64,000 nucleotides of DNA. Source: Bacillus_BD sp050389805. Lineage in GTDB: Bacteria; Bacillota; Bacilli; Bacillales; Cytobacillaceae. Where the stretch lies: NCBI RefSeq assembly GCF_050389805.1, contig NZ_CP130945.1:1178001-1242000 (forward strand). Reading direction: 5' to 3'. Each line of letters begins with the position of its first letter. Within the stretch, counting starts at the first letter, position 1. This document shows, piece by piece, positions 34,806 through 44,106 of this stretch. Below the pieces are notes generated by a model. That model was not told where the DNA came from. It was given only the letters and a program-made list of their open reading frames with translations, and did no database searches. The position numbers were made by a program, and so were the translations under genes.

Positions 34806-35432
34806 GTGAAGAAAAATTCTAAAGATGCCATTGTGAACGCTGCGATTTCATTATTTAATACAAATGGGTTTCATGGCACATCGATTCGTGAAATTGCAGG
34901 TAAAGCGGAAGTCAATGTAGCAAATATTTCTTATTATTTTCAAAGCAAGGAAGGGCTACTAGAATATTGTTTTATGGCTTATTATGAAAATTATTTAATA
35001 GAACTAGAGAATGGGATGGCTGAACTAGAGTCTGGCGCTTACAAATGTTTGAAAAAAGTGATTGAAAATCTGATGAATTACCATTATCAGAACAGCCATT
35101 TATCCCGTTTTATTTTACGTGAACTTTCAGTAGATAGCCAAATTGTCCGTGAAATGATGTCAACCTATTCGGTTAAAGAACGATATTTTTTCACGCAGAT
35201 CCTCGAAAAAGGGATGCTTAGAAAAGAATTCAACAAAGTCAATATCAATTATTTTATCTTACAATTAAAAAGTCTATTGTCGATGCCATTCCTTAACAGC
35301 CAATATATATCAGAGGTTCTTCATATTTTTCCGCATGAGAAGTATTTTGCTGAAAAATATTTAAAAGAAATTTATCGTTGGTTAGATAGTGTTTTAACCA
35401 TCGACACTCTTCCTAAGTCAAATATAGGTTAA
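34806..35432 (+). CDS. refZ: TetR-family regulator RefZ
   Basis: A 208-residue TetR-type DNA-binding protein; in B. subtilis RefZ binds motifs near the origin and influences FtsZ placement at sporulation. N-terminal helix-turn-helix: AISLFNTNGFHGTSIREIAGKAEVNVANISYYFQSKEGL (split over about 9-47). Position before hisJ and ezrA matches the refZ locus. Several GTG codons (34794, 34797, 34806) are possible starts; AAAGGGTGG best fits the one at 34806. The 3' end overlaps the convergent hisJ by four bases. Confidence 0.85.
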   Translation: MKKNSKDAIVNAAISLFNTNGFHGTSIREIAGKAEVNVANISYYFQSKEGLLEYCFMAYYENYLIELENGMAELESGAYKCLKKVIENLMNYHYQNSHLSRFILRELSVDSQIVREMMSTYSVKERYFFTQILEKGMLRKEFNKVNINYFILQLKSLLSMPFLNSQYISEVLHIFPHEKYFAEKYLKEIYRWLDSVLTIDTLPKSNIG

Positions 35433-36235
35433 ACATTCAAATAAGCTTTCATTTGTACGTAACCTTGCCCAAGTTCTTTTGCTTGATGAGCATCAGATCC
35501 GTATACAAGTGGGATTTGCAGTGCGAGTGCCTCTTTGATTACCCAATTTGGAGGATAAGGCTCTCGACAAAGTGGTTTTGCTGTACCCGCCCCATTATAG
35601 TCTAAAGCATAGTTCTGAGCTTTGATCATTTTTAAAATTGTCATGATGCTGTCTTGTTCATTATTGGAATGGGGGAACCGTTTTTGAAATTTATGAACAA
35701 GTGTAATATGTCCAATTCGTTTTGGTTTATAGACCCCTAAGTCTGCTTCGATGGATAGTTGCACCGTTTCATAGTATTTTTGATAGATTTTATCGATAGA
35801 GCCATATTCATGAATCATTTGTTCAAAAAATTGGGGGCTATAATCAAGGCAATCGTATTTGTTGCCGTTTTTAAGAAAATGTACAGACAAAATAGCATCG
35901 TCAAGCTTTGGACCTATTTTGGTTAAAGCTTTTTTTATTTCATTTTCATAGCCTTCAATAAAATCGATTTCAAGTCCACAATTAATTTTTATCTGGTCTT
36001 TATATTTTTCTTTATGGCGTTGAATTTCTTCAAAGTATAGGTCAAGTTGATCATGTGTAATCGCACTATCTTTTGTCGGTGTTGTATCAATAAACCCTTC
36101 TGGAAGCGGGGCGTGTTCTGTAAAAGAGATTTCCTCAAAATTGAGCGCAATCGCTTTTTCGATATACTCTTCAAAAGAATCCTTTGTACCATGTGGACAA
36201 AAATATGTATGAATATGACCGTCTTTTTTTACCAT
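35429..36235 (-). CDS. hisJ: Histidinol-phosphatase HisJ (PHP family)
   Basis: PHP-domain phosphatase for the penultimate step of histidine synthesis, 268 residues. Metal-binding motifs: DGHIHTYFCPHG at the N-terminus, FTEHAPLP, GLEIDF, HFLKNG and the C-terminal GSDAH. Located apart from any his operon, as in B. subtilis (ytvP). Convergent with refZ. Confidence 0.9.
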   Translation of the reverse strand: MVKKDGHIHTYFCPHGTKDSFEEYIEKAIALNFEEISFTEHAPLPEGFIDTTPTKDSAITHDQLDLYFEEIQRHKEKYKDQIKINCGLEIDFIEGYENEIKKALTKIGPKLDDAILSVHFLKNGNKYDCLDYSPQFFEQMIHEYGSIDKIYQKYYETVQLSIEADLGVYKPKRIGHITLVHKFQKRFPHSNNEQDSIMTILKMIKAQNYALDYNGAGTAKPLCREPYPPNWVIKEALALQIPLVYGSDAHQAKELGQGYVQMKAYLNV

Positions 36236-36738
36236 TTTTGTATCCCCTTAGAAATATTTTTTAACAATTTCTACTATTTGTGTTTTAATAGTATTATGCT
36301 GTTTTCTAGTGAATTAAAATTGATTCTGACGAAATTAAGAAATATCATGATAGGAATAAGAAAAAAATTTGATTTTAATAGTCAAAAAATGTCGTTTACA
36401 TGTTATCATAAAAACATTGAAAAGAATATGTACGGGGCCTCGAATTTATTATTTACTACCTCGGCAATATTAGATTTCTTCTTACATCCACACTTATCAC
36501 GATATTTACAGATTATTTGTGATTAAATTATAAATTGGCTATGCTAAAGGTTTATGTTGATTTAAAATTATTGAAGATGTCAGTGGAAGACACACAGGCT
36601 TCTGCGAGGGAAGCATAACAAACTAACCGAAAGCAACAACTAAGTTTAAGAGAGTCTATGAAAATAAAACGTAACGAGAAAGTCATTCTCTAATTTGATA
36701 TATATTTACTGGTTCGGAGAAGAACAGGGGGCATAACA
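36236..36738. other. Intergenic region between hisJ and ezrA
   Basis: About 500 AT-rich bases. An open frame runs in from the hisJ antisense strand to 36526, but it has no ribosome binding site and looks fortuitous. The right half has a gcttc-tgcgag-ggaagc hairpin (near 36600) and an AACCGAAAGC-type run, but no recognisable RNA. A promoter for ezrA is expected here; I cannot place it with confidence. Confidence 0.35.
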
Positions 36739-38436
36739 TTGGAATACGTAATTGGTGGAATTGCAGTTTTAATTTGTATATTCCTTGCGGGGTTTTTTAT
36801 GAAAAAGAAATATTATAAGGAAACAGATCGTCTAGAAGCTTGGAAGATGGATATTACGAACCGCCCCGTACTCGACGAGATGCAAAAAGTAAAACGACTT
36901 AATATGAATGGTGAAACGGAAGAACGCTTTGAACGCTGGAGAGGTGTTTGGGATGATATTGTATCTTCTCAACTTCCAGATATTGAGGAACAATTATTTT
37001 ATATAGAGGAGCATATAGATAAATACCGTTTCAAAAAAGCGAAATTAGTTCAAGCGGAAGTGAGTGCAACCCTTTCAAAGATAGAGGAAACCATTACGAC
37101 CCTTTTAAATGAATTGGGTGAACTGGTAGGCAGTGAAGAGAAGAACCGGGTTGAAATTGATGAGCTAAAGGAAATCTATCGAGAATGCAAAAAGAAGCTT
37201 CTAGCCCATCGCTATTTATATGGCAAAATGGAAAAGCCTCTTGAAGGAAAACTAGAGGATATCTCAAAACAATTCAATCTTTTTGATGAAAATACAGAAA
37301 ACGGAAATTATTTAGCTGCTAGGGAAATTGTTCTCAATATCCACGAAGTATTAACTAAAACGAAAAAGGCAATGGAAGTAATTCCAAATCTATTAAACGA
37401 GTGTCAATCGATTATTCCGACACTATTGAACGAACTAAAAGAAGGATATAGTGAAATGATTTCACAGGGGTATGTATTAGATCATATCTTGATCGATCAA
37501 GAAACAGGGAGGATTTCACAGGAACTTCAACAATATTTAAATGATTTTGAGAAAATATCTGTTGATGATATCGAAGAAAAGGTAGAAGAATGGAAAAATA
37601 CGATCGATGAATTTTACGATTTGCTGGAGAAGGAAGTTTTAGCAAAACAAGAAATTAAAAAGCATGATCGTGAAATATTGAATAAGCTTCAGTCAGCCAA
37701 GGAAGTTAATCGAGAATTAAATAACGAATTTATTCAAATTCAGTCAAGTTATCACCTCCAAGAATCCTATATGGATATGATTGAAAATCTTGCAAAACGT
37801 TTAGAACAGTTATTTACTCGGTTTGATCTGATTGAAAACAAAATGAGTGAAAATCAAGCTGCGTATTCTCATTTGCAGATTGAACTAGTAAGTGTAGAAG
37901 AAACATTACATTCCATCATAACAGAACAAGCAGAATTTGCTGAGAAAATGCAGACATTACGGAAGGATGAACTTGAGGCTCGAGAAAAAGTTGCGATGTT
38001 AAAGAAACAAATAGCTGAAACCATTCGACTTATTGCGAACAGCAATATTCCTGGTATTCCTCAAGCATTTCAATATATGATGGAAGAGGCACAAGATAGT
38101 ATTAAGGGAGTAATTGGAAAATTAAATGAGACACCGCTTGATATTCCGATTGTTCAAGAGCATTTAGAGATTGCTGTATTATCAGTTGAAAATATGACGA
38201 AAAAAACGACAGATCTTTTTGAAACAGTCACACTTGCGGAAAAAGTAATCCAGTATGGAAATCGTTATAGAAGTAGATATCCATCCGTTAATCAGGCATT
38301 AAAGGAAGCAGAAATGCTATTTAGGTCGTATCAATATAAAGAGGCATTGGAGAAAGCAGGAGCTGCTTTAGAAAAGATTGACCCCCATGTCTTAAAGAAA
38401 ATTGAAAACCAAATCGAGGATCTTGTTCAAGTATAA
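36739..38436 (+). CDS. ezrA: Septation ring formation regulator EzrA
   Basis: Negative regulator of FtsZ ring formation, anchored by one N-terminal membrane helix (about 3-21) with the rest (565 residues in all) as cytoplasmic spectrin-like coiled coils. Family hallmarks are the KKKYYKETDRLEAWKMDI start and the QALKEAEMLFRSYQYKEALEKA near the C-terminus. TTG start with an AGGGGG site. Its neighbours refZ and nifZ-thiI are as in B. subtilis. Confidence 0.95.
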   Translation: MEYVIGGIAVLICIFLAGFFMKKKYYKETDRLEAWKMDITNRPVLDEMQKVKRLNMNGETEERFERWRGVWDDIVSSQLPDIEEQLFYIEEHIDKYRFKKAKLVQAEVSATLSKIEETITTLLNELGELVGSEEKNRVEIDELKEIYRECKKKLLAHRYLYGKMEKPLEGKLEDISKQFNLFDENTENGNYLAAREIVLNIHEVLTKTKKAMEVIPNLLNECQSIIPTLLNELKEGYSEMISQGYVLDHILIDQETGRISQELQQYLNDFEKISVDDIEEKVEEWKNTIDEFYDLLEKEVLAKQEIKKHDREILNKLQSAKEVNRELNNEFIQIQSSYHLQESYMDMIENLAKRLEQLFTRFDLIENKMSENQAAYSHLQIELVSVEETLHSIITEQAEFAEKMQTLRKDELEAREKVAMLKKQIAETIRLIANSNIPGIPQAFQYMMEEAQDSIKGVIGKLNETPLDIPIVQEHLEIAVLSVENMTKKTTDLFETVTLAEKVIQYGNRYRSRYPSVNQALKEAEMLFRSYQYKEALEKAGAALEKIDPHVLKKIENQIEDLVQV

Positions 38437-38443
38437 TATCAGA

Positions 38444-38476
38444 CAAAAGGTTTGCTAATTAGCAAACCTTTTGTAT
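38444..38476. terminator. Terminator after ezrA
   Basis: Thirty-base perfect palindrome with arms caaaaggtttgctaa / ttagcaaaccttttg. Confidence 0.85.
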
Positions 38477-38569
38477 TGGAAAAAATGCTTGCGCTTCTTA
38501 TTTTTCAATTAGCTTTGGATGTGATAACATTTAAAAATATGAATGTACGAACATAAAGGAGGGGATTAG

Positions 38570-39712
38570 GTGATCTATCTTGATAACAGTGCAACAACGA
38601 AACCATTTCCAGAAGTATTAAATTCATTTATGAAAGTCTCATCCGATTACTTCGGCAATCCTTCTTCCCTTCATAATTTTGGTGGTAAGGCCGAGCAGTT
38701 ATTAAGGCAAGCAAGACAACAAGTAGCTAATATACTATCGGTAAAACCAAATGAGCTTATTTTCACTTCAGGGGGTACGGAAGGAAATAATCTAGCGATA
38801 AAAGGTGCAGCCTATGCGAACAGCAAAAAGGGGCGTCATCTTATTACAACAAATATTGAACATGCCTCCGTACGAGAAGTATTTCACAGTTTAAAAGAAG
38901 ATGGATTTACGATAACAATTATTGAAGCGGATCATGATGGAAAAGTGAATCCAGAGGATATCAAAAATGCGATGCGTAACGATACGATACTTGTATCTGT
39001 CATGCATGTTAATAATGAAGTGGGTACAATACAACCAATAGAAGAAATTGGCAATATGATAAAAAAATATCAGAATGCCCTATTCCATGTTGATTATGTT
39101 CAAGGGGTAGGGAAGGTCCCTCTTGATTTTGAACAATGTCATATTGATTTATGTACGATGTCAGGTCATAAGTTTCATGGATTAAAAGGTACAGGGTTGC
39201 TATTTGCGAAAGAAGGAATTAAAATAAATCCGTTATTCAATGGTGGAAACCAGGAAGCTACATTCAGAAGCGGAACAGAGAATGTTGCCGGTGCTGTTAG
39301 TCTAGCTAAAGCATTGCGCATGACAATGGAAAAATTCCAATATGAAAAGAATCATTTACAAAGCCTTTCCGATGAACTGAGAAAAGGATTGGCTTCGATT
39401 CAAGGTGTTTTGATCAATACACCTGAAATAGACTCAGCCCCCCATATTATGAATTTTTCAATTCCACCAATAAAGTCAGAGGTATTTGTTCATGCCCTTG
39501 AGGAAAAAGAAATCTATGTTTCCACAACATCTGCCTGTTCTTCTAAACAAAAAACAAATAGCAGTACGCTAATGGCGATGGGGGTAACGAAGGAACGAGC
39601 AAATAGTGCGATAAGGGTAAGTTTATCTTATTGGAATACAATGGAAGAAATAAAAATGGCTCTTGATGCGATCGAGGAAACCATCGACGCACTTAGAAAG
39701 GTAATGAAGTAA
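38570..39712 (+). CDS. nifZ: Cysteine desulfurase (NifZ, NifS/IscS family)
   Basis: PLP enzyme that mobilises sulfur from cysteine, here probably for ThiI. 380 residues. The substrate motif YLDNSATTKP opens the protein, the PLP lysine lies in MSGHKFHGLKGTG (about 202-214), and the persulfide cysteine is in STTSACSSKQKTNSS (about 319-333). GTG start with an AGGAGGGG site. The thiI ATG begins one base after its stop, so they are cotranscribed and coupled. Confidence 0.92.
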   Translation: MIYLDNSATTKPFPEVLNSFMKVSSDYFGNPSSLHNFGGKAEQLLRQARQQVANILSVKPNELIFTSGGTEGNNLAIKGAAYANSKKGRHLITTNIEHASVREVFHSLKEDGFTITIIEADHDGKVNPEDIKNAMRNDTILVSVMHVNNEVGTIQPIEEIGNMIKKYQNALFHVDYVQGVGKVPLDFEQCHIDLCTMSGHKFHGLKGTGLLFAKEGIKINPLFNGGNQEATFRSGTENVAGAVSLAKALRMTMEKFQYEKNHLQSLSDELRKGLASIQGVLINTPEIDSAPHIMNFSIPPIKSEVFVHALEEKEIYVSTTSACSSKQKTNSSTLMAMGVTKERANSAIRVSLSYWNTMEEIKMALDAIEETIDALRKVMK

Positions 39713-39713
39713 T

Positions 39714-40919
39714 ATGAACTATGATCGAATATTGATTCGCTATGGCGAAATGTCTACTAAAGGAAGAAACCGCAGTAAGTTTGTTGAGAAATTAAGCAAT
39801 AGTATCAGAGGTGCATTACATGATTTTCCAAAGGTTATTATTAAAGGAAATCGTGATAGAACTTATGTTATTTTAAATGGTGAGGATGGAAAACAAATCT
39901 GTGAACGGTTAACAGGTGTGTTTGGAATTCAATCCTTTAGTCCTGTCATTAAAACAGGAAAAGATTTAAATGAAATGAAAGACGCTGTTCTCGATCTTTT
40001 TAAAGAAGTTCATCATGAAGGTCAGACCTTTAAAATCACGACTAAACGCGCAGATAAAACCTATTTTATGGATACAGGGGAGTTAAACCATCAATTTGGC
40101 AGCCATATCTTACAAAATGTGCCAAATTTAAAGGTTGATGTAAAAAAACCTGATCTTAATATGCAAATTGAAATAAGAAAAGAAGCGGCGTATATTTCAT
40201 GTCAAACCATCCAAGGTGCTGGTGGATTACCTGCAGGTTCAAGTGGAAAAGCGATGCTGATGCTATCTGGGGGCATTGACAGTCCTGTTGCTGGGTTCCT
40301 ATCATTAAAAAGGGGATTGGACATTGAAGGTGTTCATTTCTTTAGCCCGCCCTATACAAGTGAAAGAGCAAAACAAAAGGTGTTGGATTTAGCAGAGAAA
40401 TTATCTAATTTCAATGGTCGTTTTGTGGTGCATATTGTGCCGTTTACAGAAATACAGCAGATCATTCAAAAGCAAATTCCAGAAAACTATACGATGACGA
40501 CGACTAGAAGGCTTATGTTACGAATTACAGACGCGATTCGAGCAAAACAGGAAGCATTAGCGATTGTAACAGGGGAAAGTCTTGGGCAAGTAGCAAGTCA
40601 AACCATAGAAAGTATGTTTGCAATCAACGAGGTAACGAATACTCCGATTTTAAGACCGCTTGTCATGATGGATAAATCTGACATTGTTAGTTTGGCTCAA
40701 GAGATTGGTACACATGACATCTCAATCCGTCCATTTGAGGATTGCTGTACAATTTTCGTTCCACCATCACCTAAAACAAAACCAAAACGGGAAAAAGTCA
40801 CCCATTATGAAAGTTATTTTGATTTTGAACCATACATTCAAAAAGCAGTTGATGGGATCGAAACGATTATCGTAAAGCCAAACAGTAACAAGCTTGATGT
40901 ATTTGATGAGCTTTTTTAA
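39714..40919 (+). CDS. thiI: tRNA 4-thiouridine synthase ThiI
   Basis: Adenylates U8 of tRNA and inserts sulfur, giving s4U8; it may also serve thiamine thiazole synthesis. 401 residues: N-terminal ferredoxin-like and THUMP domains (about 1-165) and a PP-loop domain with LMLSGGIDSPVAG (about 182-194). There is no C-terminal rhodanese domain, the normal state in Bacillus, where the sulfur comes from the adjacent NifZ. DCCTIFVPPSPKTKP near the C-terminus is also typical. Confidence 0.95.
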   Translation: MNYDRILIRYGEMSTKGRNRSKFVEKLSNSIRGALHDFPKVIIKGNRDRTYVILNGEDGKQICERLTGVFGIQSFSPVIKTGKDLNEMKDAVLDLFKEVHHEGQTFKITTKRADKTYFMDTGELNHQFGSHILQNVPNLKVDVKKPDLNMQIEIRKEAAYISCQTIQGAGGLPAGSSGKAMLMLSGGIDSPVAGFLSLKRGLDIEGVHFFSPPYTSERAKQKVLDLAEKLSNFNGRFVVHIVPFTEIQQIIQKQIPENYTMTTTRRLMLRITDAIRAKQEALAIVTGESLGQVASQTIESMFAINEVTNTPILRPLVMMDKSDIVSLAQEIGTHDISIRPFEDCCTIFVPPSPKTKPKREKVTHYESYFDFEPYIQKAVDGIETIIVKPNSNKLDVFDELF

Positions 40920-40931
40920 TATGGTTGATTA

Positions 40932-40972
40932 AAGGAATACCCCAAAATATTTTGGGGTATTCCTTTTTTTTG
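40932..40972 (+). terminator. Terminator after thiI
   Basis: Sixteen-bp perfect stem (aaggaataccccaaaa / ttttggggtattcctt) and a run of T. Confidence 0.92.
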
Positions 40973-41004
40973 ACAGTTTGGGTATGAATTACCAGCTTTG
41001 TTGT

Positions 41005-41035
41005 TGTATGAAGTCACGTCATTCTACACATTATA
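41005..41035 (+). promoter_or_regulatory. Sigma-G promoter of the SASP gene
   Basis: TGTATG (41005-41010) and CATTATA (41029-41035), 18-base spacer, agree with the forespore sigma-G consensus (TGHATR / CATWHTW). Placed 25 bases before the AAGGAGGTG site of the SASP gene. Confidence 0.8.
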
Positions 41036-41059
41036 TACTCACAAGGAGGTGAAGAACAC

Positions 41060-41266
41060 ATGGCTAACAACAACAGCTCAAACCAATTATTAGTTCCGGG
41101 AGTTGAGCAAGCTCTTGAGCAAATGAAATATGAAATCGCTTCTGAGTTTGGAGTAAACCTTGGTGCTGAAACAACTTCTCGTGCTAACGGATCTGTTGGT
41201 GGAGAAATCACCAAGCGTCTTGTACAAACTGCTCAACAACAACTATCTGGATATTCACAACAATAA
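41060..41266 (+). CDS. Small acid-soluble spore protein, alpha/beta type
   Basis: Forespore DNA-binding protein that protects spore DNA from UV and chemicals. 68 residues, with the GPR protease site EIASEFGV (about 30-37) and the second conserved stretch GGEITKRLVQTAQQQL. Preceded by a sigma-G promoter and a perfect AAGGAGGTG site and followed by a terminator. Position after thiI corresponds to B. subtilis sspA, though the alpha/beta paralogues cannot be told apart by sequence alone. Confidence 0.96.
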   Translation: MANNNSSNQLLVPGVEQALEQMKYEIASEFGVNLGAETTSRANGSVGGEITKRLVQTAQQQLSGYSQQ

Positions 41267-41287
41267 AAAATAAATAAAGATGGCTAC

Positions 41288-41320
41288 AAGGGGCGGGGGG
41301 TAAACCCGCTCCTTTTTTCT
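41288..41320 (+). terminator. Terminator after the SASP gene
   Basis: G/C-rich eight-bp stem (ggggcggg / cccgctcc, one wobble) followed by six T. Confidence 0.88.
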
Positions 41321-41445
41321 TTTTAATTTAGGCAAGAGTTCTTGCACGTATCTTGGTACTTGGTCATATAAACAAGTGAAAATACTATGTAAAAACTCTA
41401 CATAAATGTGTTATGATGAGTAACAGAAAGCTTGGAGGCGAAAAT

Positions 41446-43032
41446 ATGAATAGAGAAGATTTAATCGCACCATTACAATATAATCTTGTGATGGAAGTGG
41501 AAAAATATGCAAAAGATGATACAAAAATCGCTGTAAAGTGGGAAGATCAATCTGGCGAAACGAGAGAGATTACGTACCAATCCTTAATACTTGCTGCTAA
41601 TAAAATAGGAAATATCTTCTTAAAAAGAGGTTTAAAAAAAGGAGATGTCGTACTCGTTATTATGCCACGATTAATTGAAGCATATGAAGTCTACTTAGCC
41701 GCACTTAAAATAGGTCTAGTTGTCATACCAAGTTCAGAAATGCTTCGTACAAAAGATTTACAGTATAGAATTACTCATGGTGATGTAAAAGCGGTAATTA
41801 GCTATTATCCATATACAGGTGAATTTGAAAATATTGAAGAAATAAACCATATTCAAAAGTTTGTTGTTGGTCATGATGTGGAAGGGTGGAATCGATTAGA
41901 GGAAGAAATGCTTGATGCTTCTGATGAACTTTCCATAGCCCATACAAACCGTGATGACATGGCATTTCTATCCTATACTTCTGGTACTACAGCTAATCCA
42001 AAAGCAGTTGTTCATACCCATGGTTGGGCTTATGCGCATCTTCGCACAGCGGGACCTCATTGGCTAAGTATTCAGGAAAGTGATACCGTTTGGGCAACGG
42101 CAGGTCCTGGGTGGATGAAATGGATTTGGAGCCCATTCCTAGCTGTATTAGGATCAGGTGCAACGGGAATTTCTTATCATGGGAAATTCGAACCTGAAAA
42201 ATATCTACAATTGTTAAATAAATATAAAGTAAATGTTCTTTGCTGTACACCAACTGAATACCGATTGATAGCTAAATTGAATAATTTGGATGATTATGAT
42301 CTATCCCATATTCATAGTGCTGTATCTGCCGGGGAGCCATTAAATCGTGAAGTAATCGATATATTTTATCGCCATTTTCAACTGAAGGTTCGTGATGGAT
42401 ATGGACAAACAGAGAATACTTTGTTAGTAGGAATCATGAAGGATATGGAATTAAAACCAGGTTCTATGGGTAAGCCTACACCTGGTAACACCGTAGAGAT
42501 CATTAATGAAGAGGGCGAAATTTGTGGAGTTGGAGAAGTAGGAGATATAGCAGTCCATAAAGAAACCCCAGCATTGTTTAAGGAATATTATAAAGATCCT
42601 GAAAGAACAGCAAAACAATATCGTGGCGATTATTATGTAACAGGAGATCGTGCGAAAAAGGATGAGGAAGGCTATTTTTGGTTTGAAGGTCGTAGCGACG
42701 ATATTATCATTAGTTCGGGATATACGATTGGACCATTTGAAGTAGAGGATGCACTTGTTAAACATCCTATGGTAAAAGAATGTGCTGTGGTAGCAAGCCC
42801 GGATCCGATTCGTGGTAATGTAGTAAAGGCATTTGTTATCTTAAATAATGATGTGAACGAAAATGAAAGTGATTTAATTAAAACGCTTCAGAACCACGTG
42901 AAATCTATGACTGCGCCTTATAAATACCCGCGTAAAATTGAATTTGTACAAGAATTACCTAAGACATCATCTGGTAAAATTCGCCGGGTTGAACTTAGAA
43001 ACCAAGAATTGGGTTTAAAAGTAGGAAATTAA
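41446..43032 (+). CDS. mbcS: Acyl-CoA synthetase (MbcS/YtcI type)
   Basis: AMP-forming acyl-CoA synthetase, 528 residues. A3 motif LSYTSGTTANPKAVVH, A5 DGYGQTEN, hinge GRSDDIIISSGY, and A10 lysine LPKTSSGKIRR. The location after the SASP gene and the sequence type fit YtcI/MbcS, which activates short branched-chain acids (for example 2-methylbutyrate) for membrane fatty acid synthesis; substrate is inferred. The frame is open from 41413, but TTGGAGG is spaced for the ATG at 41446. Confidence 0.82.
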   Translation: MNREDLIAPLQYNLVMEVEKYAKDDTKIAVKWEDQSGETREITYQSLILAANKIGNIFLKRGLKKGDVVLVIMPRLIEAYEVYLAALKIGLVVIPSSEMLRTKDLQYRITHGDVKAVISYYPYTGEFENIEEINHIQKFVVGHDVEGWNRLEEEMLDASDELSIAHTNRDDMAFLSYTSGTTANPKAVVHTHGWAYAHLRTAGPHWLSIQESDTVWATAGPGWMKWIWSPFLAVLGSGATGISYHGKFEPEKYLQLLNKYKVNVLCCTPTEYRLIAKLNNLDDYDLSHIHSAVSAGEPLNREVIDIFYRHFQLKVRDGYGQTENTLLVGIMKDMELKPGSMGKPTPGNTVEIINEEGEICGVGEVGDIAVHKETPALFKEYYKDPERTAKQYRGDYYVTGDRAKKDEEGYFWFEGRSDDIIISSGYTIGPFEVEDALVKHPMVKECAVVASPDPIRGNVVKAFVILNNDVNENESDLIKTLQNHVKSMTAPYKYPRKIEFVQELPKTSSGKIRRVELRNQELGLKVGN

Positions 43033-43103
43033 TAAAGTGAAACCTGCACGACTGATGAATATTTATTCTTTTGGATTTCACTGCCGGTTAATACGGGATA
43101 AAA

Positions 43104-43142
43104 AATAAAGTTAGCCAATTGATAGGCTAACTTTATTTTTTA
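43104..43142. terminator. Bidirectional terminator between mbcS and nadK2
   Basis: Stem aataaagttagcc / ggctaactttatt with a six-base loop and T-rich flank. Confidence 0.88.
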
Positions 43143-43167
43143 TGACTATTTCTGGCACCATCGAGAA

Positions 43168-43974
43168 TTATAAGAATGTGCGTTTAACTTTATGCCAGAA
43201 GGTATTATCCTTTAATTTAATAGTTTTTATTTTTTTGCCGGTTAGTTTAATTTGAATTTTTTCTACTTGGCGAACACTCAAGGCTTCATTATCAATGGCC
43301 ATGATGGGATGCTCATTTCCTTCTTTAGCTACTTTTAAAGTTAATGTTTTATCTTCACTTACAATAAAAGGAGATCCTAGCGTTCGATATTGATTATTAT
43401 TTAAAGAACCGAGCTCTGTGATTTGCATACAGGTAAGTTTGGGGTCAACAACTGCACCATGTACAGATTTGTTATATGCTGTACTACCTGTTGGAGTGGA
43501 AATAATTAAACCATCACCTCTAAAGGTTTCAAGATGAAGGTTATTAATGTACACATCAAGAATAAAGGTTTTGACGATAGCAGATTGAATACTAAATTCA
43601 TTAATACATTCATAGGATGGACCATCATTGATTGTCACTTCAATCACAGGATATCTACGAACCTTCATTTGGTTCTCAACAATGGCTTCAATCATTTTTT
43701 CAACGTTATCTAGATAAAAGTCACAATAAAAGCTCAGTTGATTTGTATTTGAAATTCCAGCATATAGACAATCATCGCGAAAACGAGTTCTGCGAACACA
43801 CTGTAGAAAATCTCCATCTCCGCCAATACTTGCAATAATATTAGCGTCTTGCGCATCATTTACGACATTAAATCCATTTTCTGTTATTCGATTGATAAGG
43901 TTGTCTAAATTCTTATGTATACTTGTGCTTTCTTTATAGAAAAAATAAATGTTTTTTCGATCAGTCATTTCCAA
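43168..43974 (-). CDS. nadK2: NAD kinase 2
   Basis: Phosphorylates NAD to NADP. 268 residues, matching the second NAD kinase of Bacillus (ytdI/ppnKB). Motifs: SIGGDG (about 50-55), CINEFSIQ (NE/D box; about 124), GDGLIISTPTGSTAYNKS and the C-terminal LKDNTFWHKVKRTFL. The first motif reads GGDGD where the family has GGDGT, a change next to the catalytic Asp; the rest is intact. The gene stands alone on the minus strand, divergent from sppA. Confidence 0.92.
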   Translation of the reverse strand: MEMTDRKNIYFFYKESTSIHKNLDNLINRITENGFNVVNDAQDANIIASIGGDGDFLQCVRRTRFRDDCLYAGISNTNQLSFYCDFYLDNVEKMIEAIVENQMKVRRYPVIEVTINDGPSYECINEFSIQSAIVKTFILDVYINNLHLETFRGDGLIISTPTGSTAYNKSVHGAVVDPKLTCMQITELGSLNNNQYRTLGSPFIVSEDKTLTLKVAKEGNEHPIMAIDNEALSVRQVEKIQIKLTGKKIKTIKLKDNTFWHKVKRTFL

Positions 43975-44106
43975 CCCTCCCTAATTGTATACTAGCAGAA
44001 TATTAATAGAATTCAAACTTTCTTGTGTTACTATTAAATAATTTTGAAACATTTTGCAGGATTCATGCGTATGTAAGAAAGAAATAAAAAAAGAGGAGGG
44101 AAAATT

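Noticed and set aside
36047..36526. A 159-codon frame running from the hisJ antisense strand into the hisJ-ezrA gap
   Set aside because: No ribosome binding site, low-complexity aromatic-rich composition, and most of its first half is antisense to a clear gene.
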